From Alopecurus myosuroides (taxonomy: Eukaryota; Streptophyta; Magnoliopsida; Poales; Poaceae), in the NCBI GenBank assembly GCA_028641055.1, contig CM054057.1:580059940-580123939 (forward strand): a stretch of 64,000 bases of DNA, written 5' to 3'. How positions within the stretch are numbered: the first letter of the stretch is position 1; each line of letters opens with the position of its first letter. This document shows positions 44,164-54,490 of the stretch, piece by piece. The notes beneath the pieces were generated by a model that had not been told where the DNA came from, searched no databases, and saw nothing but the letters and a program-made list of their open reading frames with translations. Position numbers and translations under genes: made by a program.

Positions 44164-47100
44164 TCAGGTTGATGGGGCGTTCTCGGTGCTCGCCTGGGTT
44201 GCTTCGCCTTCCTCAGTGGCCTTGGTGGCGTCCGCCTCTGCGCTGGCATCAGCAGTCTTCGCTTGCTCGGCGTCAGGCTCGGTGGCGAGCTGCTCAGAGG
44301 TAGCAGGGCCACCGAGATGGGCTGTCGCGGAAGCAGAGCCGGTCTCGGGGGCGTGGGTGCGCACCGTGTCGTCGAGTGCGGCTCCTGATGAGGTGCCGAA
44401 CTCGAGGGCAGCGGTGTCGATCTCCTCGACCTCTTCATCGCTACTCGCGATGACTGCAGCCTTCCCCTTGCCCTGGGGAGAATCGAAGAAGCCCGATTCC
44501 AGCTCGAGTCTGTCTCTTCATCTGCGTCCTCGTCCTCCTCCACCTCGGTGTCGGGTTCGGTGGGGCCGTCGATGAAGGTGGCCGTGTCCGCGTACTCCGC
44601 AACCTCATGCGCAATTAGCTTGCGCGTGGTCACACAGCTGGGGTCCGTCTCCCACCTGGAATTGTCGCGCTTTCCGCGGATGATCTCCATGTTGAGGTTC
44701 TCGTACCAGGAGGCGACGCAGAGTAGCATCAAGTCAGCGCCTGCCCGAGCTCCAGAGGCGCGCCACTTCTTCAATTCGGCCTTCACATTGCGCAGCTTCA
44801 GAGCAAGGCCATCGATGGTTGTCGGCGCGGAATCTTCAGGCCAGAACAGCTTGTGGAGCTCGAAGCCGACGCGCACCAAGTCGGTGCCCACGCCGGCTAG
44901 GCGTTCGAAGTGCCCTCGCATCACCAGCAGGCTGTCCTCGATCTCGGCTCTGGTGTCCGCGGCCTCGCCCTTCTCAAGGCGAGCTGCTCGGGCCTTGGCC
45001 AAAGCAGGCGCGCAAGCGGACACGAGATCAGGGAAGATCTCTGCGCAAAAGCAAGGGAGAAACTTAGTCACAGGATCCGAGAAGAGGCAGAACCGAGAAG
45101 AAAAGATGCAGAAAGGAGGAAACTTACTGTGAAGCTCGTGGCGTAGCTGCTGCAGCTGGATTTTCCATTCCTCCTCATTGGACACGTGCTTCTCCTCGAG
45201 CAAGCGGAGCCCATCCAGCTGAGAAAAGAGCCCAGCATTGGATTTCGTCAGCACTTCACATTCTCAAGGGCCTTTATCTTAGCATTGAAGGTTGTCTCAG
45301 CCTTGGCCTTCTCGGCGATCACTCTGTCCCTCCCTCACCAAGCGTGACAGCATCCTGGAGTGCCTTCTGCAGCTGGAGTTGCAGTTTCTCCATCTCTGTA
45401 GCGTGCTCGCTCTGCAGAGCAGATTGGCTTGCCAGTTGCACCTGCACCTCAGCAGGTTTGAGACAGTCCTGATGCTCGACAACAAACTTCTTATGATCTT
45501 CTGAAAAGAGCAAAGCACGGTTAGCAGAGAAGCAAAGGAAACAGACACAAGGGCAAACCGAGTAGACGGAGTTTTTACCTTCAAGCTTCTTGATGGTGGT
45601 CTCGGCATTCGCAACAAAGGTGCGACAGTTCTCGTGCTCGTCAGCCAGGGCCTTCAGTTTCCCTGCAGAGTAGAAAAGGTTAGCGCAAGAAAGCAGAAGC
45701 GGGCGCAAACAAAAAACGCAAGAACCGCGCGGCTAGAAGCGTACCTTCCACCTCAGACAGCTTCAGAGTGCTATCCTTCGCATCCTTACCGGCTGCCTCC
45801 GCAGCTGCTTTCTCTCTTTCCAGTGCAGCAATTCGCCTCCTGGCGATAGCATGATTCCAGAGAAGCTGGCGATGCAGACTGGTCCGCTTCAAAACGCTAT
45901 CCTGAGAAGCGAAAAGAAAACAAGTTAGACAGAGAAGTGAAGATTCAACCCGAGAAGGCGGCTACTCGGGAGAGCATCCGCCTACTCGGCCAGAATCTCG
46001 GGGACTGGATGGTAAAGGAAATGAAAACGGATAGGAGAGAAGAAAAAATCCTACTCGGAGAGGACAAGTTAAGACTTACCGCGTAAGACTGCTCGAGATC
46101 TTCTGCGTTCTTGCGGTGCACGAACATCTTGGCAGCAAGAGTAGCGGTGCTGGAGGAGACGGTCATGGGTTTATAGCCCAAGTCCACCTTGTTCCAGTCG
46201 ACCCGCATATGATCGATGTCGCCCAGGCCAAGGCCATGCCATTTGTCTGTGCCGAGAAGCTTGCTGTCCCACTTGGCATCGATGAAACCAACCAAGTCGA
46301 GTACCTGCTCGAGGCTCTGGATGATATCGCCTGGTCTTGAGCTCCCCGAGAAGCAATGGATCTGTCCTGGTGTGGGGCCGAGGGCCCGAGTCCACCGCCA
46401 CGGCTTTCCTTCCTCTTGAGAGCAAGCTTCCGGTCCTCGACGGAAAGGCCAATCTGGCGCTGTTGGCTGACCTTCACCATATAATCCAGGTAGAGGGGCT
46501 GATCAGCTATGTTAGCGGCGGCAGGAACCGCACTGGGATTGCGGATAACCAACTGCTTGGACTGGCCAGCTGATGTCGGCGGCGGCTTGTCGGCAGCCTT
46601 CTTCTTTGCTATCTCTTTCTGAGCAAGCGGCTTCTCGGAGGTTGGCTTTCGATATTCTGCGTCTCGGTTTCCTTCTTCTCGGCTGCCCTCTTCTCGCTGC
46701 CTCCTTCAGAGCATCTAGGGCTTGCTTCCTGGTTACTCGCCCGGCAGGAGGGCTGGCTGTGTCCTTAGCTGCGGCACCAAGGAGGAATCTGGCGGTGCAC
46801 TGCCTTGATCAATGGGTGGCGCCACGGATCCGTCACCTTGTGCAGCATCTGGTGGGCGCTACTCGCTGCAGCATCCGGTTGGGCGCTACTCGGTGCAGCG
46901 CCTGGTTGCGCGCTGCTCAGGGGATACTCCTCAGCCATGACTATCTTCTACCCGCTGCTCGCCAGCGGGATCCTCTTGTCCGGCAGCGCCCGTGGCTGGC
47001 TGCTCATGTTCAGCTTCTTGCCGCTCGACGGCGGCGTCATCATCACGCATCTCCTGGTCTTCCTCTTGGTGCTCCTCGGCGGCGCTAGCCGGAGGAGAAG

Positions 47101-49070
47101 GGGGCTTGTCCTGGTGAGCGGCGTCCTGCGCATCTGGATCGGCGCGGGACTGTTGCTCAGGCCCCGTTTGCGTGTGGGTGGTGTCGGCCTCGTCGCCCTC
47201 AAGGTCGACAACCTTGTCGACGTCAATGGCAGCTTGTTTCTTGGCCTGGTCAGGCGAAAGCAGCGTTCGCATCCAAGGGAGCTCTGGTGAGAAAGGAAAA
47301 ATCAGAAATTAGAGGGAAGCAGAGGAAGGATAAGAGAAACAGCAGAGTACATAATTGGGAATTAACCGAGAAGGAACTTACGCTTTAGTGGAGGGGATGT
47401 TCGCTTTGTTCTCTTCACGACCGCCTTGGTCGCCTTCTTCTTCTCGGCTGCTTTTCTCTTCTTGGCGGGGGCTCTTGGGCGTCACTTCCTGTCCGCTTAC
47501 GGGTGACAGGAGCGGCGACGGACACAGGGTTGACGTCAAGGACCCTGTCGCCCTCGTTCTCGTCTTCATCCTCACCCTCGTCCTCAGCATTTGCAGCATC
47601 TGTGAATTAGGGAGGAAGGAAAACACTTCAGAAACAGCAGGCAAAGGGCCTGTGCTTTTTGCAGAGGGAGAGCGCGAGTTCAGTTACCTTCGAACTCGTC
47701 ATCAGACCAGTCGCGAAGAGATGGTTCGGCAGGCTGCTTCTCGGTCGTAGGAGAGTGAGGAAGGTTGATCTGGTCTGCAGTCTCAAAGGAGGCCTTGTCG
47801 TCCTCCTCTCGGTCAGCAAACCAGTTGCCCTCAAAGCGCTCACAACTCTCCATAAGCTGGCGATTGAGGACCTGAAGAGCGGAAAAGTGTCACAAGATAG
47901 CCGAGTAGCAGGAAAGTATCCTACTCGGATAGGCGTGCGAACACAAAGCACACTAAGCCTAAGCAATTTTACCGAATGTCCTACTCGGATAGGCGTGCAA
48001 ACACAAAGCACACTAAGCCTAAGCAGTTTCACTAAATATCCTACTCGGAAAGGCGTGCAGGCACAAAGCACACTAAGCCTATGCAATTCTACTGAGTACT
48101 CTACTCGGTACAGAATGCAATTGCTAGTCGCAACCATGAGAGGAGATTTTCTAGTCGGATGGCAAATACTGAAGGCAGAATAAAAGAGAACGTACCCGGG
48201 GAATCGGTTTCGTGCGGCTGAATGGGATGAACCCATACTGCCAGTGGTCACCAAGGCTTGTCGTCAGGATGGCCCTGGCGTGCGCAGGAACGTCCGCGTT
48301 GTCGAGCTCGATGGTGGTCGTTCTGGTGCAGTCGCGGAGGCCTCCCATGTAGCACATCAGATGGCTGCGCTCCTGCAGAGGCAGCACGCGATTCTTGATC
48401 CAGCAAGCCACAGGATCATCGCTCTTGAGGCCCTCGTCGATTAGTACGCCGAGCCGCGCTTCAATCTCCTTCGAGTTGAGATCGTTGGAGGCTTCGCCTT
48501 ACAATTCTTCCCGGTGGGAGCACGGTTGCTCCAAGCGGGAAGATTGATTCGGTCAGTTACCTTTCCTCCTTCGTGGCGGGGATGTTCTTGACGTAGAGGA
48601 ACGTCTTCTGCCACATTCGGACGGACCAACCCCTTGATACGGGGTTAGTTCCCGACCGCTGCACCATCATGGCGCAGCCCGTGCGCGTGGCACGCCCGCG
48701 CCTTCCTTCTTCCCGGTGGTCTGCTGGCGGAGATGGAAGTACTTCAGCCAGGTATCCGTCGTGGATGGATACCAAGGAAGGCCTCGCACACCACGGTGGT
48801 AGGCGAGGAAGACGACGGCGTTGGGTGGCAAGTGGTGCATTTGGAGGCCGAAGTGGTCGAGGAAGCGGCGGAGGAAGTCGGAGGCCGGCAGGCCGAATCC
48901 GCGCTCGAAGTGCGACAAGAACACGACGTGCTCGCCCTCCCGCGGGGTTGGCACGATCTCGCCTTCGACGGCCGGCACTGAACACCGGGAGGGACCCTCC
49001 GGGTGTTCACGAGCCAGGCGCAGTCCTCGGCGGTGACGTGCGAACCAGCCCAACCGGCGCGAGCAGCCAT
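44164..49070 (-). pseudogene. Antisense gypsy-borne gene: PF04195-like N-terminus, coiled-coil C-terminus, 8 exons
   Basis: Exons on the minus strand: 49070-48196, 47871-47688, 47599-47382, 47283-46080, 45901-45745, 45663-45578, 45500-45128, 45040-44164. All seven introns have GT and AG ends. Exon 1 starts MAARAGWAGSHVTAEDC, then HVVFLSHFERGFGLPASDF and LQMHHLPPNAVVFLAYH, the pattern of the 'putative gypsy type transposon' domain (PF04195). Exon 4 carries acidic text and WDSKLLGTDKWHGLGLGDID. Exons 5-7 are coiled coil (RRIAALEREKAAAEAAGKD, ATEMEKLQLQLQKALQD). Exon 8 has VGFELHKLFWPEDSAPTT and an acidic Ala/Glu/Thr end. Frameshifts in exons 1, 4 and 8 and stops in exon 4 make this copy non-functional. 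Its function in the family is unknown. Confidence 0.8.
47921..48105. repeat. 60-bp tandem repeat, three copies, in an antisense-gene intron
   Basis: CTACTCGGATAGGCGTGC recurs at 47921, 47981 and 48041, exactly 60 bp apart, with CACAAAGCACACTAAGCCTA in each unit. It lies inside intron 1 (48195-47872) of the antisense gene. Confidence 0.9.
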
Positions 49071-49237
49071 GGCAAGGGGTGAGCGGATGGCGGAAAGTTA
49101 GAGAATTTGGATGGAGGAAACAAGTCCGCGGCGGCGCGAAAGGTTGCGCGGCGGCGGAGAGCTCGGCGGCGGAGAAGAACAAAGAGACGAAAGGGGAAAA
49201 GTGCGAAGGGAGGAGAAAAGGAAGTTACCGGCGGAGG

Positions 49238-49245
49238 TATTTATA
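49238..49245 (-). promoter_or_regulatory. TATA box of the antisense gypsy gene
   Basis: TATAAATA on the minus strand, about 170 bp upstream of the ATG at 49070, embedded in GC-rich DNA. It supports independent transcription toward the gypsy interior. Confidence 0.6.
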
Positions 49246-49764
49246 TCCTCTCCGCGGTTTACCGTTACCATCGGGGAAGTGGGATCAATCATGGCGTGTG
49301 GTGGGGCCTGTGGCCGGTTAGAAACGCACGTACGCGCGAGGCGCGCGCGTAACGGCCGCAGCAGATCCCACTACCAGATCGTGGCCAATTACTGCGCGTG
49401 ATGGGACATAACGAGCCAGTGGGCCCGCCCCGTGAAAACTGGGCGCGTGGCACGTCGTGTCGTGGCAGCGAAACGACGGGGTCACGGATGCTTGACACGC
49501 GTCCAGTTGCAGCACGGAAGGCTGGATTGTGCTCTGCGCTGTAGAGGTGCCAGAGGAAAAATTCTCTAAGTCTTTTTACTCGGTTACAGAGTAGAGAGCT
49601 GGTGCTACTCGGAAGACAGGAAACCCAAGGTACTTTCTGAAAATACTACTCGGAGGTCTTTTACTCGGCATCTTGAGGTTCAAGGGCTATGTTGCAAAAA
49701 TTGGTTTCAAGCTGGCAGAGCCTAGTGAACGAGTTCGCAAGACTCAACCAGCTTCGGGGACTGC

Positions 49765-50646
49765 TGTCGGGGGGTTACCCCCGAGTAGGGTAAAGGCAAG
49801 TGGTAAAGGCGACTTACAGAAGAGAGGTTTGGTCGAGTAGCCGACTACCCGGTACCTGCTACCCGGTCGACTGCTACTCGGTTTCACCTCAAGATGACCA
49901 GAAGGAAGAATCATTCAAGTTCTCTCCATTCGAGTAGAAGAGTTGACCCGAGTAAAATTGGCGGGAACCTACTCGGGCCAGAAAGTCAAAGGAGCCGTTC
50001 TGACACAGGATCCCGCGTATCCTGGGTCCGTACTTGGCAGTATTCGAACTACTGTTCATCTGGGACCGGCCTGCCTGACAGTGACAGCATGGAAGCAGGC
50101 CGTGGCAGGATAAGGGGGCCTACTCTGTGTTTGGCACAGTGATACCAGTCTGTCCCCTTGTTTTGCCCAACGACTTTCCAGATGCAGCCAAGATTAGGAA
50201 CCAAAGCTGTCAGCGGGAACCCGGAAGAAGGACGATGTGCACACTATGTCGACACTTGTCCGTGTTTGGACGTATCCGGCTGGGCACCAGGTATATAAGG
50301 TGCCCCGCCGCCTCCTGCGTGAGGCATCGCATAGATCGCATACTAGAACAGAGGAAACCTAGATTCTTGACCTAGTTCATCACAAAGAGAGAAGAGTGGC
50401 TACTCGGTAGCAAGAACATTGTACTGTGGTTACTCGGTGAGACACCAGAATACATAGAGAAAGGCAGGAGTAGGGGTTTTACCTCCTCACGAGGGCCCTG
50501 AACCTGGGTAGATCGTGTTGTTTGCAGTATTTACTTCATACCTCACGCGGCTACTCGTCGCGTGATCCCTCCCCGAGCACCTCCAGCGTCCTTCGTCCCC
50601 ACATCTTTAGCCATCCCATGGCATCTGCCGTGACACCACCACGACA
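49765..50646 (+). repeat. Gypsy 3' LTR
   Basis: TGTCGGGGGGTTACCC ... CCACGACA, 882 bp, matching 35698-36574 with few differences. The largest lies around 50320-50365. Confidence 0.93.
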
Positions 50647-51667
50647 GTTTATGTTTCCCATTTTTTTTATCTCTAAGTATTCTTAATTTCAGTTTAGATC
50701 GCTTCAACTCAACACGCTTAATTCTTAGTTTCTTCTCCGTGAGTTTCCAAGAAACAACGAATTTTTTGTTGACAATAGCATGCTATCAATCATATTAACA
50801 CTTGGACCATGATGTCACACATCTCTATTTTCTAAATACAAAAAAAATTAAGTAAACAAAAATAAATAAATAAATAGTAATAATAATCTTGAATCCTAAT
50901 AATAATTAACTTTGTTGTCTTTTTCTATTTATTATTGAATAATTTATATGTACAAGTCCGTAAATCAAAATTTGAAAATTAATATGTCTAAATCGATTAG
51001 AAAAATGAAAGGAATCCAAATATGACTCCCATATCATCATGCTTCTCATGACAACATGATAAACAAGCAATCAATCCAATAACACAAAAGTAACATAATA
51101 TCAGAGAGTTATCATGAAGGACATGTTTTCATTGTATACCAGTGGGTTTCCCTCATGTTTTTAAACATTTTCTCCATGTTTTTTTAATGTTTTCATTTGT
51201 ATAGCAGTGACATCAATGTTTTCCCTCATGTTTTTCAATGTTTTCTCCATGTTTTTCAATGTTTTCTCCACTGTTTTCACATATTTTCACTTGTTTCCGA
51301 CACTACATATATATGGGCCAGTGATTTACTTACACCTAAAATAACAAAAACTTACTGGACCACTCAAAACAACATGTATTTTGATTTACTTTTGAATAAT
51401 GGTCTTAAAGTCATTCATATGGACGAAATTATAATAGGACGCGAGAAAAACCATAATAGAATGACATGACAACTTTTTGAAAGAAATTCAGCACATACAT
51501 TGCAGACATAATAGAAATAAAAGTTCAATCATCCATTCCAGACAAAATAGAAATAAAAGTTATGTTCGTCATTGCAAACACTACTCATTCGGCCACCTGG
51601 AATCGTCGCGGGGAAGCGGCCACTTGTCCCACGGAGAAGGAAAGCCCCAACCAGGATCTATCTTGCG

Positions 51668-52998
51668 TTATGAAGAAGAAGACCTGTCGGAACTTGTGGG
51701 TACTGGTGGTGGTATTAGCGGTATGAGGTGAAGCCCATGATTGAAGACACTAATCCTATGGTACAACTCGTACGCAACGTACCCATCTCTTGCTGCATGT
51801 TCATACGGTCAAGTGGCTTCTTCCAGAAATCGTGCCCTGACTTGGGGAAGATTTTCTTCTTCATCTTCTACTCCTCGTCGATTAGGGTGGCTGCCATATC
51901 AGCCAGGCTTCTCATTGTCAAGCTTCAACATGTCCTGAAGATCAATGTGGCATTCAACTGGTATCTCAATACCCCAGCTGTGCTTCATCGCGATCTTGTC
52001 ATTCGTTATATCAACGCTAGCAAAGGATATACCGTTGCGAAGTAAATCCATGAGTTTTGGACAGTGCTATTCACTACTGCAACAACAAAATGGAACAAAT
52101 GGTAAAGTAACAACAATTATAAGACTCATAATTATGAACACTACCACGGGCCAATATGTGCAACTACGTACAAAATGTACTACTCCCTAATTGTTGGGGT
52201 AAAGTAACAACAATTAAATCCATGGGCAATATTCTTAGAACACTATAATCTTGAACTCTGCCATATATTTAACATAACTAGCTAGATCCATGGATATATT
52301 TTGAACAGTACACTACCATGGACATAATTATGAACACTATACCATGGGAAATATAGGTAGAACACTATAATTTTGAACACACTACCATGAGCAATAGGCA
52401 ACTACAAAAAAAGCCCTAACAGTTGGGGTAAAGTAACAACAATTAATCCATGGATATATTTTAGAACACTATATAACACTACCATATATTTAACATAAGA
52501 TCTAATTTCGAATTATAAGTCGAATAATTATGAACACTAGTACCATGGGAAAACACTATAATCTTGAACACACACTACCATGGACAATAGCAACTACAAG
52601 AAAAAAAAAGCCCTAATTATTGGGGTAGTAGACAATAATTAAATCCATGGGAAAATATAGCTATAACACTACATTTAACATTAGATCTAATCGGATCGAT
52701 GAAAAAAAAGGATTTCTCAAATGTGTGTACGTGTACGTACGTACCTTGACCACTGGAGGACCATGACATGTTTCTTCACACAAAGTTGCACGACGGAAAC
52801 CCGAGGACCATTTAGGCGAGAGTCGGTCGTGTATTCGAAATCGAGACCCATGAACTTGTGTTTATCCTCACGAAGTCATTCCTCGAACATGCCCAAAATG
52901 TTCGCCACTTTGGTGGTGTCGTCTGTATAGACGACATGTAGCTTGGTCATGCCATGAGCGACCATGGTCCCGTAGCTAGTCCTATAGGTTGGATTCAT
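51668..52998 (-). pseudogene. DEDDy 3'-5' exonuclease (Werner/RNase D-like) carried by CACTA
   Basis: Exon 1 (52998-52745) runs MNPTYRTSYGTMVAHGMTK, then HKFMGLDFEYTTDSRL with the Asp-x-Glu of exonuclease motif I, then PRVSVVQLCVKK, and ends at a GTACGT donor. The intron 52744-52077 ends TTGCAG. Exon 2 (52076-51668) encodes HCPKLMDLLRNGISFASVD and ITNDKIAMKHSWGIEIPV (motif II region), HDFWKKPLDRM in a shifted frame, then RDGYVAYELYHRISVF (motif III, Asp with Tyr nearby). The enzymes trim nucleic acid 3' ends with two metal ions. Breaks: a stop in exon 1 (FEE then TGA), a stop after SE at the exon 2 start, and two compensating shifts in exon 2. The homologue at 58686 confirms the exon structure. 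Confidence 0.7.
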
Positions 52999-53361
52999 GG
53001 TGATGGGGAAGAAGAGATGAGGGAGCCGAATAGAAAGAGGCCGTCGGACGGTCATGATCTATGTTACGGTAGCATGCGTCTGTTTATGATCGCGGAACAA
53101 CTTCCAAAGGACAGGAACTGCACGGTTTAGCCTTTTAGTCCCGGTTGGGACCAGGCGAACGGTTTCCATTACACTTATAGTCCTAATTGGTATCACCAAC
53201 CTGGACTAAAGGTCCCGTCTGAACCAGGACTAAGCCTAGCGTGCACCCTGCGCTCCTATCCGTTAGAGCGGGGACTAATGTTCTCATTAGTCCCAGCTCC
53301 TAACGCAACTGTGACTAAAGAATTCTGGCCTCCCTAACAGAAGCCTTGTTTTCTACTAGTG

Positions 53362-54480
53362 TTATTCCATGCCGAGGAAGTGGCAGAAGCCAGTGTAGCT
53401 GCTGCCGTCGTCGGAGTCGCTCGGCGGCTCCGCCTTCAGTCGGCGTAGCTGCAGCCCTGGCTGTAGTTGTGACCACTTCACGGCTTGCTCGTCCCTGATG
53501 CGTCATTGCTGCTGTCGTTGAGAACAATGACGTCATCCTCGTCACGACGGTGGTGCTTCGCTGCGAATTTCTCCAGGGTTTGGCGTTGTTTCTTTAGTTC
53601 GTTCACGATGTGATCCTTCCGCGACCAGGCGAGCAGCTTTGCCATGTCCACCTCTAGGTCGGCATCCTCCTCCTTCACCTACATGGTCTAAATAGGAGGA
53701 GGTGGCCTCCGGTCAGCGAGGGCACGCACCGCTCCCCGATGACGATGCCACGGGCGCGCGCACGTGTTGGCGGAGTGGAAACCAGCTCGGCCTTCACATG
53801 GCGCAGGGGCACGGGCGCGCGCACGACTGCGAGCGCGATGACAAGGATGACGTTGAGGTCGGCATCCTCCTCGCCATCCACGTGCTCCTGCGAAGCCCGA
53901 AGAATCTCGGGGCGCACGACGGGTATACCAGTGGTGAGGCTGTTGTTGTTCTCGATGTGCTCAAGAACGGCGGCCGTCATGAGCCCAGGGGCGGCCCACA
54001 AGCGGCGGCCCTCAGAGTTTTCATGCAGCGGCTCCGGAGGAGGTCCGTTGCAGGCCTCGAGCTACTGGGTGTGGCCCTCGGTGAAAAACGTCGTCCACGC
54101 GCTGTAGTTGCCGGGTAGAAATGCGGTTCGGCGTGTTATTCCCCCATCAGGGCATCGTCGGCCGCCTCAATCCGTGCTATGATATTGTCACCCTCGGGGA
54201 CTGGGGGCACCGGCAGGCGCAAAAGGGTGGGCCAGCGCAGCGGAGATGTTCGGCGGGCGGGGGTAGCTCTCTTGACGGCGACGGGAGGGTTTTTATGGAG
54301 ATGATGGTCCGGCGGTAAAGGGCGTGGGTAAGCTGCAGCGTTGTATCGCCATTACGCCGCCGTGTGGTCGATTGGCCTGCTTGGCCAGTCCCTGCGGAGG
54401 CGGCATTAACGAGCGCGGTAGCCGAGGCGACGAGGAAGGCGGACATCTCCCTCGCCGATAGTACATGTCCAAGCAATGGA
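53362..54480 (-). pseudogene. Second DDYxxFYxLLxME-type transposon protein, decayed
   Basis: Minus strand, in order: GNYSAWTTFFTEGHTQ near 54115, GRRLWAAPGLMTAAVLEHIE near 54010, VKEEDADLEVDMAKLLAWSR and KKQRQTLEKFAAKHHRRDED (53678-53540), VIVLNDSSNDASGTSKP, and the end in another frame as EPPSDSDDG...FCHFLGME with a stop at 53362. The same blocks appear in the paralogue at 14695-15279 (AWVVYF, LEEFAARRRGRE, VIMLDDDADATPGPSKP, DDDDYSRFYRLLDME). Several stops and shifts are present. The 5' leader (54480-54200) also resembles 14440-14690. Confidence 0.65.
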
Positions 54481-54490
54481 AAAATGCGCG

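Larger units (their letters stand above)
35698..50646 (+). mobile_element. Ty3/gypsy retrotransposon, 14.9 kb, with antisense gene
   Basis: The LTRs are 35698-36574 (877 bp) and 49765-50646 (882 bp), nearly identical, with an exact GTTTA duplication (35693-35697, 50647-50651). The 3' copy starts TGTCGGGG and the 5' copy lacks the first T. A primer site TGGCGCCCACCG follows the 5' LTR. Gag, protease, RT, RNase H and integrase lie in gypsy order on the plus strand but in many frames. Between integrase and 3' LTR about 6 kb carries an independent minus-strand multi-exon gene. The last bases before the 3' LTR (CTTCGGGGACTGCTG) are the likely polypurine region. Confidence 0.95.
35393..53361 (-). 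mobile_element. Non-autonomous CACTA element carrying an exonuclease gene, split by gypsy
   Basis: The left end is CACTGGTGGAAAAC (35393) with TTTAGTCCCGGTT subterminal repeats. The right end is ...GTTTTCTACTAGTG (53361), inverse CACTAGTAGAAAAC, with TAGTCCCGGTT/GACTAAA repeats at 53130-53330. The flanking triplets CTA/TTA differ at one base. The paralogous empty site at 15271-15282 supports the boundary. Removing the gypsy leaves about 3.0 kb, too small for a TNP2-type transposase. It holds a minus-strand two-exon 3'-5' exonuclease pseudogene and AT-rich spacer with CCATGG/GAACACTA repeats (52200-52700). Confidence 0.85.
35201..54490 (-). mobile_element. Harbinger-type element (second member) hosting a nested CACTA and gypsy
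   Basis: The left terminus GAGCATCTTCCAG (35201) follows TAA (35198-35200) and matches the terminus at 14242. The element's own DNA is 35201-35392 plus 53362 to about 54490. It contains, antisense, the same DDYxxFYxLLxME-type gene as the element at 14242-15534. The join across the CACTA insertion restores the paralogous order ATGGAATAGGCG seen at 15271. The right terminus is missing: similarity stops near 54490, where LTR-like sequence takes over. Confidence 0.7.
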
